Shown: positions 44,286-56,124, numbered from the stretch's first letter. The stretch: DNA of 64,000 nucleotides from Ichthyophis bannanicus (GCA_033557465.1 CM066043.1:83916662-83980661); one strand, 5' to 3'. The notes: generated by a model not told the origin, from the letters alone. Translations and numbers: made by a program.

Positions 44286-44880
44286 TTTCTCTTTTGAACA
44301 ACTCCATGACCCAGCAATTTAAGAGAGCAGAGCCACGGGAACAGAGAAATGTTCCCTCAGCTGCTTTCTTTTTCGAAGTGGTGGGTGGCTAGTGACCGCG
44401 CCCCCCCCCCCCCCCTGCTGCAGGCGCCCTCCTGCCACATTTACCCGGCTTACCGGGTAGTGCCGGCCCTGGGTGGAGGATCAGTTGGCCCGATACTTTG
44501 TCGCTGGGAAGGAGTGAGCATCTTTGGAGCGGGTAGCCTGTCAGGTCTTTACGCTGCAAGATACATGAGTGTTATTTCTAGTGCTACACCAGAAGATATA
44601 CAATGGATGATCCAGAGAAACAAAAATAGTCTTTCGTTTCATGCTGAACTATTGCAGACAGAGAATGATTCTGGAACCTTGCGGCAGGCCTTTCAGACCC
44701 AGTAACTGTGACTGACAATGTAAGAGGAACACTTAGGGTTAGCCATTCACACGGTCTTTTGTGGATGTTTAATTATAACAGTACAATTCAGTGCTGCATT
44801 GCTTCTCCTGCTTTGCCTTCTCCAATGCAGGTCTCCTTTTTGCATGGGGGCAGAAGCTGCTGATCCAGCAGAGAAACTAA

Positions 44881-45256
44881 GGAGTATGTTTGCTAAGCTC
44901 TGTGTTGGTAACACAGTTATGCACTGAGTTACTAGCATGGGGTTCACGCTAATTGCAGGGGGCAGGTATAGCCACCCCCCTGAAGTTACCACCGATTGCA
45001 CTGGTTAAACTGCTGCAGGAGCAACTAATGCCACCGATCGAGGAGGTGATAGTTGTAACCACACTACCTGCACCAAGTGCAGGCAGTTCAGGCTTCAAAT
45101 ATCTGTGCTAGCTAGTACTGTGGCGGGAATGCCCTATCTAGCCCAGTTACCACTCAGAAGCATGGTAGTGTGGGGTTCTGCGTTACCTTTTGTATGGTGC
45201 TCATACCACACACTAACCCAGAGCTACCTGGATAGTGCACATTAGTAAACATGTCC
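44881..45256. mobile_element. MITE with TTTACTAA-type ends
   Basis: ggagtatgtttgctaag at the left pairs with agtaaacatgtcc at the right. The body is rich in gtgttggtaac-like short inverted pieces. The flanks do not give a clean duplication. Same family as 55998-56117. Confidence 0.5.
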
Positions 45257-45259
45257 TTA

Positions 45260-45650
45260 AATGAATTCTTTGCTTCAGTCTTTACTGAAGAAGATGTAGG
45301 GGAGATACTTATTCCAGAAATGATATTTAAAGGTGACGAATCATAGGAATTTAAATAAGTTCCATTCAATCTGGAAGATGTGATGGGGAAATTCGACAAA
45401 TTAGGAGTACCAAATCATCCAGCATACTGCCAATTTTTAACAAGGGCTCCAGAGGTGATCCAGGAAATTATGGGCCAGTTTCGTAAAAATTGGTATAAAG
45501 CTTATAAAGGACACAATTACAAAACATATAGATATTGATGGTTTAATGAGATAAAGCCAATGCGGATTTAGCCAAGGAAGGCTTGCCTCACAAATTGGCT
45601 GCATTTTTTTGAATAAAAGGTAGATAAATGTGAGTCGGTTGATATAAGGA
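45260..45650 (+). pseudogene. CR1 ORF2 fragment with internal deletion
   Basis: Matches 17313-17860 of the CR1 at 15.9-19.1 kb: aatgaattctttgcttc, tttactgaagaagatg, then a jump to ttaacaagggctccagagg, and finally gagtcggttgatata. About 150 bases around the SPGPDD region are missing or scrambled. Confidence 0.8.
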
Positions 45651-46140
45651 GGCATTTTGGAAAGGACAATCAAGTGTAATCTGGGACGTCCAGGCCAATA
45701 CTTGCAGGAAAGCACTGGGGATATTTATGTTTTGGTCTGATTTTAGAAACGTGGACATCCACACTGGTATCCACATAGCTTTCCCCACTACAAAACATGG
45801 GGTGGGGATATCTATTTCATGCTATTTTGCATATGGGGACATCCATTGGTATGGCAAGATGAATACAAGAGCCTTATTCCCCATAAATATTCATTGTCAA
45901 CATGAAAAATATGGGGGATAGGAGTATACCTCCTTCTGCACACCTTCCAGATGATTGGCTGGCAAAACGAGCACTTTTCCAATGCCTATTTATGCTTGGA
46001 CCAGGTATACACTTTGATGTGGCATTTGTGAGATCAGATGAGGATATCCAAGTTCTTGGAAATTCCTCAGACACCTAAACCATGCCTCCATTCCCACTTG
46101 GATGTCCTTGTGCCAGGGACATCTTTGAAACCACTCTGCA
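45651..46140. other. No recognised feature
   Basis: Contains acatccacactggtatcc-type phrases also seen near 8.75 kb (gatatccattgttctggata), possibly an old shared repeat. Confidence 0.35.
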
Positions 46141-48325
46141 CTTAGAAACATAGAAACATGATGACAGAAAAAGACCACATGGCCTATCTAGTCTGTCCTT
46201 CCATAACAACAACTACAACAGTCCACTTTTTACCTTTAGAGATCCTCTGTGTTGGTCCCATGCTTTTTTGAATTCAGTTACTGTCCTCATCTCTACCACC
46301 TCCACTGGGAGACTATTCCACGGATCCACTACTCTTTCTGTAAAGAAATATTTCCGCTTATCACTCCTGAATCTATCTCCCTTCACCCTCATCCCATGTC
46401 CCCTCGTAGCAGAACTTGCTTTCAGTTGAAAGAGGCTCTCTCCCTGAATATTTATGCCATGGAGGTATTTAAACATCTCAATCATATCACCTCTAAGGTG
46501 TACATATTAAGATCCTTAAGTCTGTCCTCAAATGCTTTATAATGAAGCCCATTAATCATTTTAGTAGCAACCCTCTGCACCGACTCCATCCTGTTCACAT
46601 CCTTTTGAAGGTGCGGTCTCCAGAATTGCACACCATACTCCAAATGAGGTCGCACCAAAGACTTATACAGAGGCATTATCACCTCCTTTTTTCTGCTAGT
46701 CATTCCTCTCCGTATGCACCCAAGCATCCTTCTAGCTTTTGCCATCGCCTTTTCTACCTGTTTAGCTACTTTAAGATCATCAGACACAACCACGCCTAGG
46801 TCCCGCTCTTCTTTAGTGGACAAAAGTACTTCACCTCCTATACTGTATTGCTCCCTTGGATTGCTGCAGCCCAAATGCATGACCTTACATTTTTTAACAT
46901 TAAATCCCAGCTGCCAAATTCTAGACCATTCTTCAAGCTTAGCAAGATCCCTCCTCATGTTATCTACACCTTCCTGGGTGTCTACTCTATTGCAGATTTT
47001 GGTATCATCCGCAAAGAGGCAAACCTTACCCGACAGCCCTTCCGCTATATCACTAACAAAGATGTTAAAAAGAATCGGACCAAGGACAGATCCCTGGGGC
47101 ACACCACTGGTAGCATCCTTCTCCTCAGAGTGAGCTCCATTTACTTGTACTCTTTGTCGCCTCCCACCCAACCAATTTCTAACCCAAGCAGTAACTTTAG
47201 GGTCCATCCCTAGGGTGCTCAGTTTGTTTATAAGTCGCCTGTGAGGAACAGTGTCAAAGGCTTTACTGAAATCTAAATACACCACATCTAGAGCTCTCCC
47301 TCGGTCCAACTCCCTGGTCACCCAGTCAAAGAAATCAATCAGATTTGTCTGACAAGACCTGCCTCTGGTGAATCCATGCTGCCTCGGATCCTGTAATCCG
47401 CTGGACTCCAGAAACCTCACTATTTTCTCTTTCAGCAGCGTTTACAATAATTTACTCACCACCGAAGTTAAACTAACTGGCCTGTAGTTTTCAACCACAT
47501 CCTTACTTCCGTTTTTGTGTAAAGGCACCACATGAGCCTCTCTCCAGTCGTTTAGCACCACTCCTGACTCCAACGAGGCATTGAAAAGGTCAGTCAGTGG
47601 AGTTGCTAGAACGTCCCCAAGTTCCTTCAGTATTCTAGGGTGTATCCCATCCGGTCCCATCGCTTTGTCTACTTTAAGTTGAGCTAGTTTGTCACAAACA
47701 CAGTCTTATGAAAATTGTTCAAGATGTCCCTCGCTTCTGTTCTTATTTGTGGGTGTTTTCTGAGGTCCTGCTCCTGGTTCTTCATCTGTGAACACAGAAC
47801 AAAAATATTTGTTAAGCAATTCCGCTTTATCCTTATCAGGTTCTACATATTCCCCCCCTGCACCCTTGAGTCTGACAATACCACTTTTGCCCTTCCTCTT
47901 CTCACTAATATATCTGAAAAATGTCTTATCCCCCCATTTTATTGCATTGGCTATTTCCTCCTCCTTTTGAATCTTTGCCTTCTTGACTACTTTGCTAGCT
48001 TCTCTAAGTTTTTCCAAATACAGATGCCTGTCTTCCTCTCTCTGTGATCTCTTGTATTTCATGAAGGCCTCCCTCTTTTTCTTCACTTTTTCAGCTACTT
48101 CCTTCGAAAACCATAGCAATCTCCTGTTCCTTTTGCCTTTATTTACCATTTTAACAAAAAGGTTGGTTGCCTTTAAAATACCCCCTTTCAGTTTTGCCCA
48201 CTGTTTTTCTACATCCCCCAGCTGTTCCCATCCCACTAACGACTCCCTGAGGTATTGGCCCATCTTCGCAAAGTTAGTCTTCCTAAAGTCTAAGATCCTC
48301 ACCTTGGAATGGATTCTAACAGCCC
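46141..48325 (-). mobile_element. CR1 LINE, RT half and 3' end
   Basis: Uninterrupted copy of the second CR1 subfamily. The 3' end at 46141 has the tail phrase agaaacatagaaacatgatg. The 5' end is truncated in the endonuclease near 48325. It serves as the reference for the split copy at 23.5-28.7 kb. Confidence 0.9.
46482..48302 (-). pseudogene. CR1 ORF2 from late endonuclease to C-terminus
   Basis: One minus-strand frame from 48302 to 46482, broken only by stops at 47706-47708 and 47442-47444. It shows the basic linker (KKREAFMKYKRSQREEDRHL), [91 protein letters not shown], and [20 protein letters not shown]. The FADD box is intact. A short deletion near 46485 puts the last part (FKYLHGINIQGES, FTERVVDPWNSLPVEVVE) in another frame down to 46213. 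Confidence 0.9.
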
Positions 48326-48331
48326 TAGTCC

Positions 48332-48393
48332 TGCATGTCTGATCCCTCCTTCCTCAGATGCCTGCATGTCTGACCCCTCCTTCCTCTGATGTA
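48332..48393. repeat. Two-copy 31-33 bp direct repeat
   Basis: cctgcatgtctgatccctcc and cctgcatgtctgacccctcc, each followed by ttcctc and agatg or tgatg. Confidence 0.75.
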
Positions 48394-48419
48394 TGATCAT
48401 GACTGTTGAGTTTAATTGA

Positions 48420-50780
48420 CAAAATCTTGGGGGGAAGGGGGAAGAGTCTAGAGCAAGAGGTCAGAAAGTTAATGAAAGATTGGTGTAAAGCCAAGGTTTT
48501 TTTCAAGGGGGTTCATGGTGATACGGACTATGGGCACCTTTTTCATTGCCTGCTAAAATTGACCCCTTAATGTATTAATGAAATAGCCTTGCATGAGTAC
48601 TGGCACTTTTTTTCTAGGAAAAATGCACTGTGTAAAGCTAAAGGTCTGCCTTATACTACCCTTGCTTGAGGGACAATTATAAAGAACAAAGAGAAGGGCA
48701 CTTTCCAAAAAAAAAATTAGTTTTGCAAAGATCCTATTTTGGATACTGGAGATAAACATAATTTTCTGGCTATATGGGGCTCACTTGTGATTTTTTGCCA
48801 GGTTGTCACTCTGAAATCTTTTGGAACTGGCTTGCCTTTCCCCCTTTGCAGACTGAAGTACAAGAAGGAACTCTCCGATGGCCCCAACCTGATACATTTA
48901 AAAATAAATGAGAGAAAATTTACCATTTTGCAGTGCTGTTTGCATTTTCTATGCAAATTTATGATTGCAGCTTCCTGATGGAAAATCAATAAAGAGAATG
49001 ATTTAAAATATTTATATTTCTTAGCCTTAAAGCTTTAAGTTATGCTGGTGATGCAGCCGAGATTAGCTGCTGGTTAGGGAGCAAGGTTCTTTTTATAGTA
49101 GGCCTTTTAAATTATAGCAAGCACCTAATTCCCATCAGTTTTCTCTGTCTCTCTCACATTCTCCGCCCCGCCCTTTCTTCCTCTTTACAGTTATTAATCA
49201 GCTAAACTGTTTCTCAGCCCAACCTTGAAAGTAAGAATAAAATGGTTCAAATTTGTATGCTGTGTGCCCTGTAATTGAAATGAAGCTCTGGGTGAATCAG
49301 CTAAGGGAGCCTAGATGAGATTAACCTTGCAGAGCCAAAGAGGGAGGGGAATTTCATGACAGCATTAAGTGGGTTTGTAAAATAACGATAAAAAAGAAAT
49401 CTTTTTGCCATTACTAAAACGATGTTCAGTAAAACAAAAAAATTAATATCAAAGGGCTTTTTTAAAAATCTTATATTGTATGTTTTCCGTGCCTGACTCA
49501 CTGAGTTTCATCTTGCTGTGCCCCTACGAGATGGAGAAATTTGGCAAGTTCCAGTACCTATGCTTTTCCCTGTGGGCTGCTATTAGCATTGAATTATCTT
49601 TCCTAAGAAGAAAAAAAATATTTGTAAAGTGACATAAAAATGCCAGATTAGCTAATAAGTCACTGGATCCAAGGAGGTGAGAGATGGGGAGACAGTCAGT
49701 AAGCGATCAAGAAGAGAATAGAAAAGAGATAGATCCATGGGAGAATTTCTCTCTTTTTGTAAATTTAAACAGATATAGAGACATAAATTCTTATCTGGTT
49801 TTCAGAAGAAACATTGTCTTTGCTGTTGTGTCTGCTTCATTGCTGCCTTTGGAATGGAGATGTGGCCCTGAAGGGCTTCTGCTAATAGTGCTTAAAGGGC
49901 AAAGAGTCTGGTAGCCAGAGAACCCCCATGGTGCGAGAATATCAGAAATCTTTAGACTGGTTCCTTAGAGATTCTAACTGGAAAACAAATGACTTTATCA
50001 CATTTCAGAGAAAAAAAGAGAATCTGTAGACAGGCCTGCTGCTGTTCCTTTCCTTTGATATGTGCAGTCTGTTTGCTCATCTTTAAGCATAAGCATAACA
50101 CATGTGCTTTGACAGCCATTCAGCAGCTTTTGTGAGATGAGTTGGTGATCTGGGTCCAGTTCCCTGGGGATGAGGGACGCAGAGCACTAAAATTACCAGC
50201 ACAGGGGGCAGTAACAGGCACCTTTGCTTTAGGTGGCCCTCTGCATTTTCCATGAAGCGTGGAAAGTGAATTACCCTCCTGCCCTTGGAGGTGCACCCTC
50301 TGGAGCAGAACTAAGGTGCATTAGCAGGGCAGTGTACAAGGTGCTTGTAGTGTCAAGAGGAAAAATTCAATTTAGCCTTGATATGACCTATTCCATGTTT
50401 CTGAATACTTGAGCAATTTGATGGTGTTCCAGGGCTAATAGGTAAAAGGCTGAACTGATCCTAAAGCCTCACAAAGCTTTACTCACATGTGAGAATGAGA
50501 ATGAAAAGCTGGAGTGACTTTCCTTTTACTTTAGTGTACGGTAACTGAGCCAACAATTACAGAGATAAGTGATTACTGTAAGGCCTTATAACAGTGGTTC
50601 CAAAACACTTGGTCAGGACCAAATGGGTCACATCATTAGCAGATGGATCATAGAAAGACAGATGTTCACCTTCTTTCTGGGCTTCCATTGTGACCTATAC
50701 CCAGTACTGGCAGTCAGCATGAGACATGTGAACCAGTAAACATTTTGGGCCTGATATTTAAAAGGATTAACACAGTTAGC
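48420..50780. other. Longest stretch without recognisable repeats
   Basis: I find no LINE, SINE or inverted-repeat element here. It is AT-rich, with several ATTA/TAAT cores around 48990-49560 (for example attaatcagctaaac and cctgtaattgaaatgaag). Open frames are short and not gene-like. It may be old unique DNA, possibly with conserved non-coding sequence; that cannot be told from one genome. Confidence 0.45.
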
Positions 50781-50784
50781 ATGA

Positions 50785-50905
50785 GTGGAGGAGTAACCTA
50801 GTTGTTAGAGCAACAGCCTAGTAGCCAATAAATCAGGGTTTAACTGGCACTCCTTGTGACCTTGGGCAAGTCACTTTACCCTCCATTGCTTTGGAAAAAC
50901 AGGCC
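50785..50905 (+). mobile_element. SINE fragment
   Basis: tggaggagtaacctagttg, a degenerate B-box region, then ccttgtgaccttgggcaag and tcactttaccctccattgc. This is the tRNA-like head and body of the same SINE group as at 21.77 kb. The tail is absent. Confidence 0.7.
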
Positions 50906-50925
50906 TAGCAATCTACTACTTGTCA

Positions 50926-50946
50926 TATAAGAACATAAGATATGCC
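50926..50946 (-). mobile_element. CR1 tail, outer piece split by L2-like insertion
   Basis: ataagaacataagatatgcc is the last 20 bases of a CR1 in antisense; the rest starts at 53105. Confidence 0.85.
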
Positions 50947-52920
50947 TGGTATTCAACAGAGCTGAAGGCCTCACGCACAACCCTAAGGAAACTTGAGAGA
51001 CGATGGAGACGCTCACACTCAGAGGAAGACAGAACTGCATTTATGTCACAACTAGTAGTTCATCGTGCCACGGTGACAGAATCAATGAGACGCTACCACG
51101 CAGACACGCTGAAAAGATCTCTCAACAAACCTCATGACTTGTTTGCTATCGTCAAGCGTTTGACAAATGAACCCACCTCTCAACATACTAGCGAAATCCA
51201 CCCTCAAACTTTCACTGACTATTTACAATCCAAACTCTGCCAGATTGACAATATCCCAACACCTTGCAAGATCCTTGAACCATACGATCAGACTCTACTC
51301 ACTACTTTCAAAATACCACCCAAACTGCGCATCGAGGACACCATTGCTGGCATCAACATGACCACCGCCCAAACCGATCCATGCCCTGCGTTCTGGATCA
51401 AGGAACTACGAAACCACCTGAGCCCATTCATATCCAGCCTCATGGAACTTTCATTCACAACAGGAACTTTCCCAAGTACCCTCAAACGCACATCCATAAG
51501 GCCATTGCTAAAAAACAACAAGCTTGACCCTCTGAAGCCAGAATCCTATAGGCCAATATCAAGCATACCGTTGCTGGCAAAAATAATGGAAAAGGAGGTA
51601 CAAAGACAAATTGAAGAGCATATAGAAACTAACGCACCACTAGACCCTTGTCAACACGGCTTTAGAGAAGCCCACAGTGTGGAAACACTGCTCACTACTC
51701 TATTCAGCAACATATTAACAGGCATCAACAATATCCGCCAAGGGTTCGTCCTGGTCTTCCTAGACATAGCAGCGGCATTCGATTCCGTGAGCCACGAATG
51801 TCTCCTGGAACGACTCGAGGGTAAGGGAATTACAGATAAAGCACTCGAGTGGTGCAGATCCTACCTTTCTGACAGGTGGCAGCAGGTGCGATCCAACAAT
51901 ACTGCATCAGATCTGTTCCATCAAAAGCAGGGGGTCCCACAAGGCTCCTCCCTCTCCGCCCTCATGTTCAATATATACATGCAGCCTATCTGCAACATGA
52001 TACGGTCCTTCAGTATCAACTGTATGATATACGCGGATGATGTGCTGTTATACATGCCTTTTACAACAGAGAACCCCGACCTCACTCCATTAACAAACTG
52101 CATAAATGAAGTATCCAACTGGCTGCAATCCCAAAACCTCAAGATCCAACACAAGAAAACGGAGGTGTTGTTCATCACAAAAGACCGAAACTTCATTGCT
52201 CCGTCTTTCTTGAAGGTGAAGGATGCAGACCTCCAGACCAAACCCACTATCAGATACCTCGGCGTCACTCTAGACCAGCACTTGGATATGAAGGCGCACA
52301 TAGGATACATTGTAAGAGCGGTATACCATAAAATCCGTTCCCTTAGACACCTACGATCCCTGCTAGAGCCAAATGATTTCAGAACCATCTATCAGGCCCT
52401 AATCATGCCACATTTTGATTATGCAAACTCAATCTTACAAGGGCTCCCTCAAGCCACCTTGCAACCACTGCAACTGGCAATGAATGCTGCAGCAAGAGTC
52501 CTACACGGAGCATCCAGGAAAGACCATGTCTCACCCATCCTAAAACAACTCCATTGGCTCCCGATACGAAGTAGACTCACTTACAAGTCATTACTACTGA
52601 CATTCAAGGCCATCAAAGGGCTCTCATCTGAGTCACTAACGGATCTGATCCAGATGACACCTCAAAATAGGGACAGACGGTCAGTAACACTCAACACACT
52701 TGTAGTCCCAAAATCAATTTCACACTGCACCAAAGCAACAGCAGACAGGGCTTTCAAGTTCTGTGCCCCAAGGTGTTGGAACAGCCTCCCTCAAGACATC
52801 CGAGCAATCCCGGATCTATTGCAATTCAGAAAAGCCTTGAAACACCACCTCTTCCTCTTGAATTACCCAGTAACCAATGCAGTTATTTCAACCACCTCAC
52901 AGACCTCCCAAAACCCATAA
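50947..52920 (+). CDS. L2-like reverse transcriptase, uninterrupted frame
   Basis: About 657 codons with no stop or frameshift. Residues from the Trp at 50947: basic linker KASRTTLRKLERRWRRS (6-22), RPISSIPLLAKIMEK (about 205), CQHGFREAHSVETLL (about 236), FLDIAAAFDSVSH (about 272), GVPQGSSLSALMFN (about 330), MIYADDVLLYM (about 361, catalytic YADD intact), LGVTLDQHLDM (about 437), PHFDYANSILQGLP (about 490), VSPILKQLHWLPIRSR (about 530), KALKHHLFLL near the end. It would copy the element's RNA. No endonuclease and no obvious own start: the frame runs in from antisense CR1, and the first ATG inside lies near 51040. Whether it is translated is unknown. L2 versus a related clade is not settled. 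Confidence 0.88.
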   Translation, partial: WYSTELKASRTTLRKLERRWRRSHSEEDRTAFMSQLVVHRATVTESMRRYHADTLKRSLNKPHDLFAIVKRLTNEPTSQHTSEIHPQTFTDYLQSKLCQIDNIPTPCKILEPYDQTLLTTFKIPPKLRIEDTIAGINMTTAQTDPCPAFWIKELRNHLSPFISSLMELSFTTGTFPSTLKRTSIRPLLKNNKLDPLKPESYRPISSIPLLAKIMEKEVQRQIEEHIETNAPLDPCQHGFREAHSVETLLTTLFSNILTGINNIRQGFVLVFLDIAAAFDSVSHECLLERLEGKGITDKALEWCRSYLSDRWQQVRSNNTASDLFHQKQGVPQGSSLSALMFNIYMQPICNMIRSFSINCMIYADDVLLYMPFTTENPDLTPLTNCINEVSNWLQSQNLKIQHKKTEVLFITKDRNFIAPSFLKVKDADLQTKPTIRYLGVTLDQHLDMKAHIGYIVRAVYHKIRSLRHLRSLLEPNDFRTIYQALIMPHFDYANSILQGLPQATLQPLQLAMNAAARVLHGASRKDHVSPILKQLHWLPIRSRLTYKSLLLTFKAIKGLSSESLTDLIQMTPQNRDRRSVTLNTLVVPKSISHCTKATADRAFKFCAPRCWNSLPQDIRAIPDLLQFRKALKHHLFLLNYPVTNAVISTTSQTSQNP

Positions 52921-53104
52921 CACTGAAACCAAGAAATGTTCATGATTCTGTTTTAATTTGTAAATAGTTACCCCTGTTATCCAAGTTATTTTTGCCTGTT
53001 CAACTGTAAACACAAAGTACCATCGGAAATGTGTAAATTCTTTGTTCACTGTAAACCGCGCTGATGCTGAATAGTGCGGTATAGAAGAGACTATAAATAA
53101 ATAA
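50947..53104 (+). mobile_element. L2-like LINE inserted into a CR1 tail
   Basis: Flanked by atgcc at 50942-50946 and 53105-53109, which in uninterrupted CR1 tails occurs once. The 3' end has gtaaaccgcgctgatgctg, a tgcggtatagaag box and (ataa)n. The 5' end starts at the Trp-Tyr codons after the endonuclease. The clean flanks and open frame suggest a young insertion. Confidence 0.9.
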
Positions 53105-53538
53105 ATGCCATACTGGGTCAGACCAAGGTCCATCAAGCCTAGTATCCTGTTTCCAACAGTGGCCAATCTAGGTCATACATACCTAGCGGTTTCCCCAAAA
53201 GACACAGGTTCCACAATGCTTGTATTGGGTCAATCAGTGATATCTTGGGTTCCTTTTTAATAATGGTTTATGGACCTTTCCTCCAGGAGCTTGTCCAAAC
53301 CTGTTTTAAACCCAGCTACACTAACAGCTTTTACTACATCCTCCGGTAACAAATTCCAGAGTTTGATTACACGTTGAGTGAAAAAATATTCTCTCTTATT
53401 TGTCTTGAATAGTTTACCCTGTAGCTTCATTGCATGTCCCCTAGTCTTCCTATATTCTGATGATGTAAACAATCGATCTACGTTTACCCGTTTCACTCTG
53501 TTCATTAATTTATAGACTTTTATCATATCTCCCCTCCG
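53105..53538 (-). mobile_element. CR1 3' part, inner piece
   Basis: atgccatactgggtcagacc to tatcatatctcccctcc, encoding in reverse [40 protein letters not shown] and the C-terminal SINHY. Continuation of the 20 bases at 50926. Confidence 0.88.
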
Positions 53539-53540
53539 TT

Positions 53541-53639
53541 TTTGGGGAAACTGCTAGGTAAGTATGACCTGGATTGGCCACTGTTGGAAACAGGATGGAC
53601 CTTGGTCTGACTCAGTATGGCATATCTTATGTTCTTATA
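53541..53639 (+). mobile_element. CR1 3' end (sense)
   Basis: ctgctaggtaagtatgacc to ggcatatcttatgttctta. It lies back to back with the antisense CR1 that ends at 53538, so two CR1 tails point outward. Confidence 0.85.
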
Positions 53640-54216
53640 ATTGGCATGTAGTTGTACAGTGTGTATTAGGGACTCAGACTTAGACCTGTATTTATTTTGT
53701 GTCCTGTGTAACAATTTATTGATGTTATATTCATCTGCATGTGCAAGCCAGAGGTTTTTGACAACCCTCTGCCTTAGTGAAGATAAGGCTCATGTGATAA
53801 GACTGGAATGGAGAGAGAAGCCCAGATAGAAATTTGACAATAAGAGAAAATACTTGATGGGACAAACATCCATGAAACGAGGAGTGCATGTGGAAAAGGA
53901 TCCCAAAAAGGAGGAAATGGACTGTTGAGTGAGGGAATAGGTGCCCCTATTTGGTAAACACCCATGTCCATTGCAAGACTGACAAGCAGATAAGGAGGAT
54001 TGTAGACACATATATCAGAGGTGATAAAACAAGTGTTACCATATAGCCTCCATGAAGCAAAATCCCTTCCCTCTGTAGGGAACCTGTCTCCCTTGGAAAA
54101 GAGTGTAGGTTGCCTAAGTGAACATGGGGGAGAGAACTGGGGATTAATAAATAACTGAGGGCCCTTGAGGTATGGACTGTCCTGTGATGTGAAGAAACTC
54201 CTTACACATGCTATTG
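53640..54216. other. No recognised feature
   Basis: Non-coding by inspection; the long minus-strand open frame here has no recognisable domain and reads as a chance frame. Confidence 0.4.
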
Positions 54217-54520
54217 CCAATATTGTGTTCATTCAGGTCACCACATCTCAGAAAAGATATAATGGAATTAGAAAAGGTGCAGAAAGGGGTGATTAAAATG
54301 ATAAAGGAGATGGAAAGGCTAAAGAGGTTATGGTTTTTCGGCATGGAGAACAGACAGCTGAGGGAGATATGACAGAGGTCTATAAAATCCTTAGTGGGGT
54401 GGAAGAGGTAAACATTAATTGATTGCTTACTCTTTCAGAAATTACCAAAACTATGGCACATGCCATGAAGTCACTGAGTACTACATCTAAAAGTCACCAA
54501 GATTCAATATCTCCATGCAA
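54217..54520 (+). pseudogene. CR1 ORF2 C-terminal fragment
   Basis: In shifting frames: FWSPHLRKDIMELEKVQ-like, ERLKRLWFFGMENRQLR, then DRGL-like text and VNIN, LLTLSEITKTMAHAMKSL. This corresponds to 18510-18770 of the plus-strand CR1. Confidence 0.75.
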
Positions 54521-54529
54521 TATCATATT

Positions 54530-55005
54530 GGGAGATCTTCAGAGAGTAAGAGTCTGTTGGGTGGATGCTCGGCTATTTGAGCAGAACACATTTTTAGTTG
54601 AGCCTGGCGCAATTTTTTGCACCAAGTTAATGCAGATGGAGAACATCTCTGCCCAATGCTCATCTTTGAAACATGACACATTTTTGGAGATCTGGGAACC
54701 CTATTTGCATACTTTGACACATCGAGCTCGCAATATGGTTTTGAAATGTACGCATCTGTAAGTGTTGATTTGGGAAGGGGGAAGGGGAAGTGGGTATGTA
54801 GGGACTGTGAGGGGGATGCGTGGTGGGGTGAGGGGAGGAGACAAGTTTGGGGTTGAAAATGTTTGTTCTTGGGAATGGATAGGTTTATGGTACAGAGTGA
54901 TGTTTGTGGTTATGGCTTACGCGGGCATCATTGTTTTTATATGTGACACTACATAACACTTGTAAGGTTCTGTTCTGTTTAATAAAAAAAGATTTGATCA
55001 AAAAA
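54530..55005 (+). mobile_element. L1-like 3' end
   Basis: The frame ending at 54761 reads HDTFLEIWEPYLHTLTHRAR, the last residues of an L1-like ORF2 (compare the KVWG segment at the end of the element at 1.7 kb). A G-rich 3' UTR (54775-54860) and an end with gtttaataaaaaaagatttg follow. A G-rich 3' UTR is usual in L1. Confidence 0.6.
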
Positions 55006-55990
55006 TATCACCAGGAAGTTATTTTAAACCCATGGATGACTGTTATTTTGGATGAATATCAGTCCTGTGTATAAAGAAGAAAAGTTAGCGTTTGTGAGGA
55101 AAGCATATTTGATATAGAAGAACTACATATTAGGTGAATTGGAAAAGCCTCGATCCTTCTCTTTTCTGGAAATAGAAAAACATTCTCCAGGATCAAATGT
55201 GACTGGCTTTGAGGGGTTTCTGAGGGAAAGAAAAGGGTATTAAGGGATATCTTGGGAGCGTATATTGATTCATTGTCACCAAGGGGCATGTTTACTAAAG
55301 GTTAATGCTCATTAATAAAGTTAACGTGCGTTAAATGCAACTTCCCCCAAAAGTGCATAGTGATATCCTTAACTTCTCTTAGCCACATTCTAAGCACATT
55401 TTTGGAAACAATTTGATTCACAATGTCAATATGGTCTCGATACACAGAGTGCAATAGTGGATGGGGGAGAAAGAGGAGGGGATGTGTGTCAGAGGGAACT
55501 GCATGGTTGATCTGAAGTGGGGAGAGAATAGAGAATTTTGGAAAAAAAAATTCTCTATTAATACGCAGGTGAGCTTTGTTTCTACAGTATATTTTTGTAA
55601 GCAATTTGGGAATCTGTTCTAATCCTAGGGCGATTGACAAGCCAGTTGGTTTCCTGAGTTTTTCCTTGCTCGCCACTATAAAAAGAAAGTTTTCACAATG
55701 CTCCACCAGAACAGGAGAGAATGAGAGAGGAGGTGGTGATAGAGGAGACACATTGATACATGTCTGGGAATAGCAAAGGAAAATATTTCAAAAGAAATAT
55801 GGGTCCTACATTCAGGGGTGACCCAAGGGTGATGCGGGGCCATGTGTGGAGACTCATTGTGGGGCATAGCCACTGGACCTCATTTGCATATTGTACATTT
55901 AATGTATTTTAAAATGTATATGTAGCCCATCTAAAATTTTAGGTGGCTTTCAAAGGACCACTACACAAGCCTCTTTTTTGTCCCGGCAAT
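55006..55990. other. No recognised gene; one MITE-like end
   Basis: aaggggcatgtttactaaag at 55281-55300 looks like a left end of the MITE family at 55998, with no clear right partner. The rest is non-coding. Confidence 0.4.
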
Positions 55991-55997
55991 GACTTAT

Positions 55998-56117
55998 GGG
56001 CATGTTTACTACATATTAATGGGCGTTAAGTGCCACTACACCAATAGAAATAAATGGGTGGTGTTGCACTTAGCACACCCATTGTGAATGTGTATTAACT
56101 TTTAGTAGACATGCTTC
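55998..56117. mobile_element. Short MITE, TTTACT-type ends
   Basis: gggcatgtttactacat pairs with ttttagtagacatgctt. The inner arms ggcgttaagtgcc and gcacttagcac also pair, so the whole 120 bp folds as one hairpin. Confidence 0.6.
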
Positions 56118-56124
56118 TTAATGA

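Noticed and set aside
53541..53639. Twin-priming explanation for the back-to-back CR1 pieces
   Set aside because: The sense piece is the 3' terminus, not an upstream segment, so it does not fit a 5' inversion.
53774..54232. 152-residue minus-strand open frame
   Set aside because: No recognisable domain, and its upstream end overlaps CR1-derived sequence on the other strand.
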